Below are positions 62,813-64,000 of a stretch of DNA of 64,000 nt, in pieces. Both the position numbers and the translations under genes were made by a program. This DNA is from Candidatus Thorarchaeota archaeon (GTDB lineage: Archaea; Asgardarchaeota; Thorarchaeia; Thorarchaeales; Thorarchaeaceae): assembly GCA_004524595.1 (NCBI GenBank), contig SDOA01000005.1, positions 1 through 64,000 on the forward strand, in the 5' to 3' direction. Under the pieces are notes generated by a model that saw only the letters and a program-made list of their open reading frames with translations, did not search any database and had not been told where the DNA came from. Position 1 is the stretch's first letter. Each line of letters begins with the position of its first letter.

Positions 62813-62847
62813 TGATACCACTCTCTTTTTTTGAGAGTTCGGTATCA
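62813..62847 (+). terminator. Strong hairpin after the tiny ORF
   Basis: TGATACCACTCTC and GAGAGT..GGTATCA pair with only a two-base bulge around seven T. No long T-run follows, so it may also stabilise the transcript. Confidence 0.55.
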
Positions 62848-62957
62848 TCATTAATTTTATTCATTCAGATCCAGCATATTAAGTTGAATGTACACTAAAT
62901 CTGAAATGAATAAGGATAGAAGAACTGTAATAGGCTTTGCTAAATGATAACAATCTA

Positions 62958-63243
62958 TCATAACAATTCCTTAATTGCTTCAACAAATGCATTCAAAACT
63001 TGTATTGCTCTTTCTGTACTTTCGTAGATAATCTTAGGATCGATATCGATGTAAACATGAACGATGATTTTTCTAAGTTACACAAGCTCAGCAAGATTGG
63101 AACCGAGATTCTTGTCAATCACTCCATGCTCAGTGGTGATTTCAATTGAATCTTTGTGAAACTCCAATGTGTCCAAATGCTGATGTGCTATCAGATGTTA
63201 AAAAATCACTGATATATTGTAGAATCTCAGGGAATTCATCCAT
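62958..63243 (-). pseudogene. Decayed HepT-like (DUF86/HEPN) toxin gene
   Basis: Starting at MDEFPEILQYISDF the frame shifts and continues in another frame as HLIAHQHLDTLEFHKDS, then DKNLGSNLAELV, a stop, and LRKIIVHVYIDIDPKIIYE. The HEPN motif R-x4-H is seen in LRKIIVH, but the stop and frameshift break it. The copy at 63510 shows how the intact protein should look. It lacks the first helices too. Confidence 0.65.
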
Positions 63244-63397
63244 CCTGGTGTTCTCCTGCAATTCGTAGCGCAAGAGCAGATAGTTTGAGACCCATTAGAA
63301 GGGTCTCTTCACCAGAAAATCGCCTTGCATGTTTTGCAGACCGGATTTGGTCAAGATCTCGTCGCATCTTTACCTGCTCTGCCAATGGGCTAGTCAT
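63236..63397 (-). CDS. Small protein of 53 residues between the HepT relics
   Basis: The frame MTSPLAEQVKMRRDLDQIRS ... GLKLSALALRIAGEHQDG is helical with a basic centre (AKHARRFSGEE). It overlaps the next relic's ATG. It may be a helical antitoxin-like partner or a leftover; the family is not recognised. Confidence 0.4.
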   Translation of the reverse strand: MTSPLAEQVKMRRDLDQIRSAKHARRFSGEETLLMGLKLSALALRIAGEHQDG

Positions 63398-63509
63398 TAT
63401 TTTCTCTCATTCAATGTTACCTAATCTGCTCATATATTCTACTATACATTGATGGTATTTGAGAGAGAAAGAGGATGGAAGAAGTGCGAATGGCACACCT
63501 GAGCAGATA

Positions 63510-63925
63510 TCAGATGAACCTCAGAATTGCATCAACAAACAATTTTGCATCAATGATAATTGCTATTGCACTTTGATATACTATGTTGGAGTCAACGTCT
63601 ATATATAGATGAATAAGTATGTTCCTCAGTTTAACAAAATCAATCAATCGGTCTGCGAGAGGGAAATCAATAATCTTGTGATTAGCAATTATCTTTACAG
63701 CTTCACTATATGATTTTGGAGACCCCCAATGATTATGTGCTACTAGATGAGTACAGATATCGATAATTGCCTGAGCGAAAATCTGAAGATTCTCTCTATT
63801 GCACCTTGGAGTAGCTCATCTTTCAAATATTGTTCTTGAGTGATAGTTTCAATGCGTTTGATACGAGTGACTCGTTCGAGAATGATATCTAATCGTGCTT
63901 TCACAACTAAGGGATCTACAGCCAT
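63510..63925 (-). pseudogene. HepT-like (DUF86/HEPN) toxin gene with a one-base deletion
   Basis: From ATG 63925 the protein MAVDPLVVKARLDIILERV runs in frame to GAIERI, where one A appears to be missing: GAGAGAATCTTCAG instead of GAGAGAAATCTTCAG. In the next frame it continues IFAQAIIDICTHLVAHNHWG ... VKLRNILIHLYIDVD to a stop at 63510. With the lost base the length would be 138 residues, normal for HepT, and the R-N-x3-H motif (RNILIH) is intact. It could also be a sequencing error. Confidence 0.75.
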
Positions 63926-63930
63926 TGAAA

Positions 63931-64000
63931 TCAAGCCCCTAGAGATTGTTTCAAGTAGTTCTGTATGTAGTACTCCCAATCCGGATACCTCACAAGAACG
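63931..64000 (-). CDS. C-terminal end of an upstream gene, possibly a MNT nucleotidyltransferase
   Basis: The frame that ends at 63931 reads RYPDWEYYIQNYLKQSLGA before the stop and abuts the HepT start, as an antitoxin of the MNT/HepT pair does. Only about 22 residues are in the window, so the identity rests on position. Confidence 0.4.
   Translation of the reverse strand, partial: VLVRYPDWEYYIQNYLKQSLGA

Noticed and set aside
1..64000. CRISPR array, rRNA, tRNA or transposase genes
   Set aside because: No regularly spaced repeats, no RNA-like cloverleaf runs in the gaps, and no transposase frames or insertion-sequence ends were found by reading.

Overview
The window looks like a chromosome piece from an Asgard archaeon, most like the Thorarchaeia; that lineage is an inference from gene content. 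Archaeal marks are a coenzyme F420 ligase (CofE), four Sulfolobus/SOSS-B-type single-stranded-DNA-binding proteins, an FdhA-FdhB-MvhD formate/hydrogenase-type module, leucine-rich-repeat proteins and large secreted or membrane-anchored beta proteins. The DNA is AT-rich, genes are short-spaced on both strands, and GTG and TTG starts are common. I see no rRNA, tRNA, CRISPR array or transposase.

Layout. 1-9.2 kb: the 5' part of a secreted protein, an ECF transporter S component overlapping cofE, an S9 peptidase, a winged-helix protein, two LRR proteins, a PH-like membrane protein and a small YbjN-like protein. 9.4-15.3 kb: a secreted propeller-like protein, an NfeD-type protein with a very long His/Asp-rich insert followed by a flotillin, then TusA, a four-helix membrane protein and DsrE (sulfur relay). 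15.3-23 kb: a histidine kinase fused to a thioredoxin-like domain, an ArsR regulator with a P1B-type Zn/Cd ATPase behind a perfect inverted-repeat operator, an ABC exporter and SfsA. 23-39.8 kb: an odd receiver/DHp protein, DinB, a multi-PAS kinase, metabolic enzymes (threonine dehydratase family, flavin enzymes, thioesterase, deacylase), an orphan EutA, MscS, TrmO, a second kinase-thioredoxin fusion with a degenerate kinase core, and an MFS transporter. 39.9-46.4 kb: two SSBs with RGG tails, a multi-pass kinase-like protein, a methyltransferase/TetR pair and MaoC with a KAS III-like remnant. 46.5-56.4 kb: a NosD-like protein, a ferric-reductase-like membrane protein, a DUF362 protein, fdhB-fdhA-mvhD, and two more SSBs without RGG tails. 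56.6-64 kb: a possible PD-(D/E)XK nuclease, an SDR/CrtI-like/membrane operon, a regulator with a C-terminal zinc site, a tiny basic ORF flanked by hairpins, and decayed HepT-type toxin genes.

Themes. Redox and metal sensing recurs: two kinase-thioredoxin fusions, TusA/DsrE, the Zn/Cd pump, the His/Asp-rich NfeD protein and the formate/MvhD module. Signal transduction is unusual: five genes carry a related DHp helix, but several have lost the canonical His, Asp or ATP-binding residues. The strongest candidate for something undescribed is the leader shared by all four ssb genes, which carries a hairpin with compensatory base changes at fixed distance from the start codon and overlapping the likely ribosome binding site.
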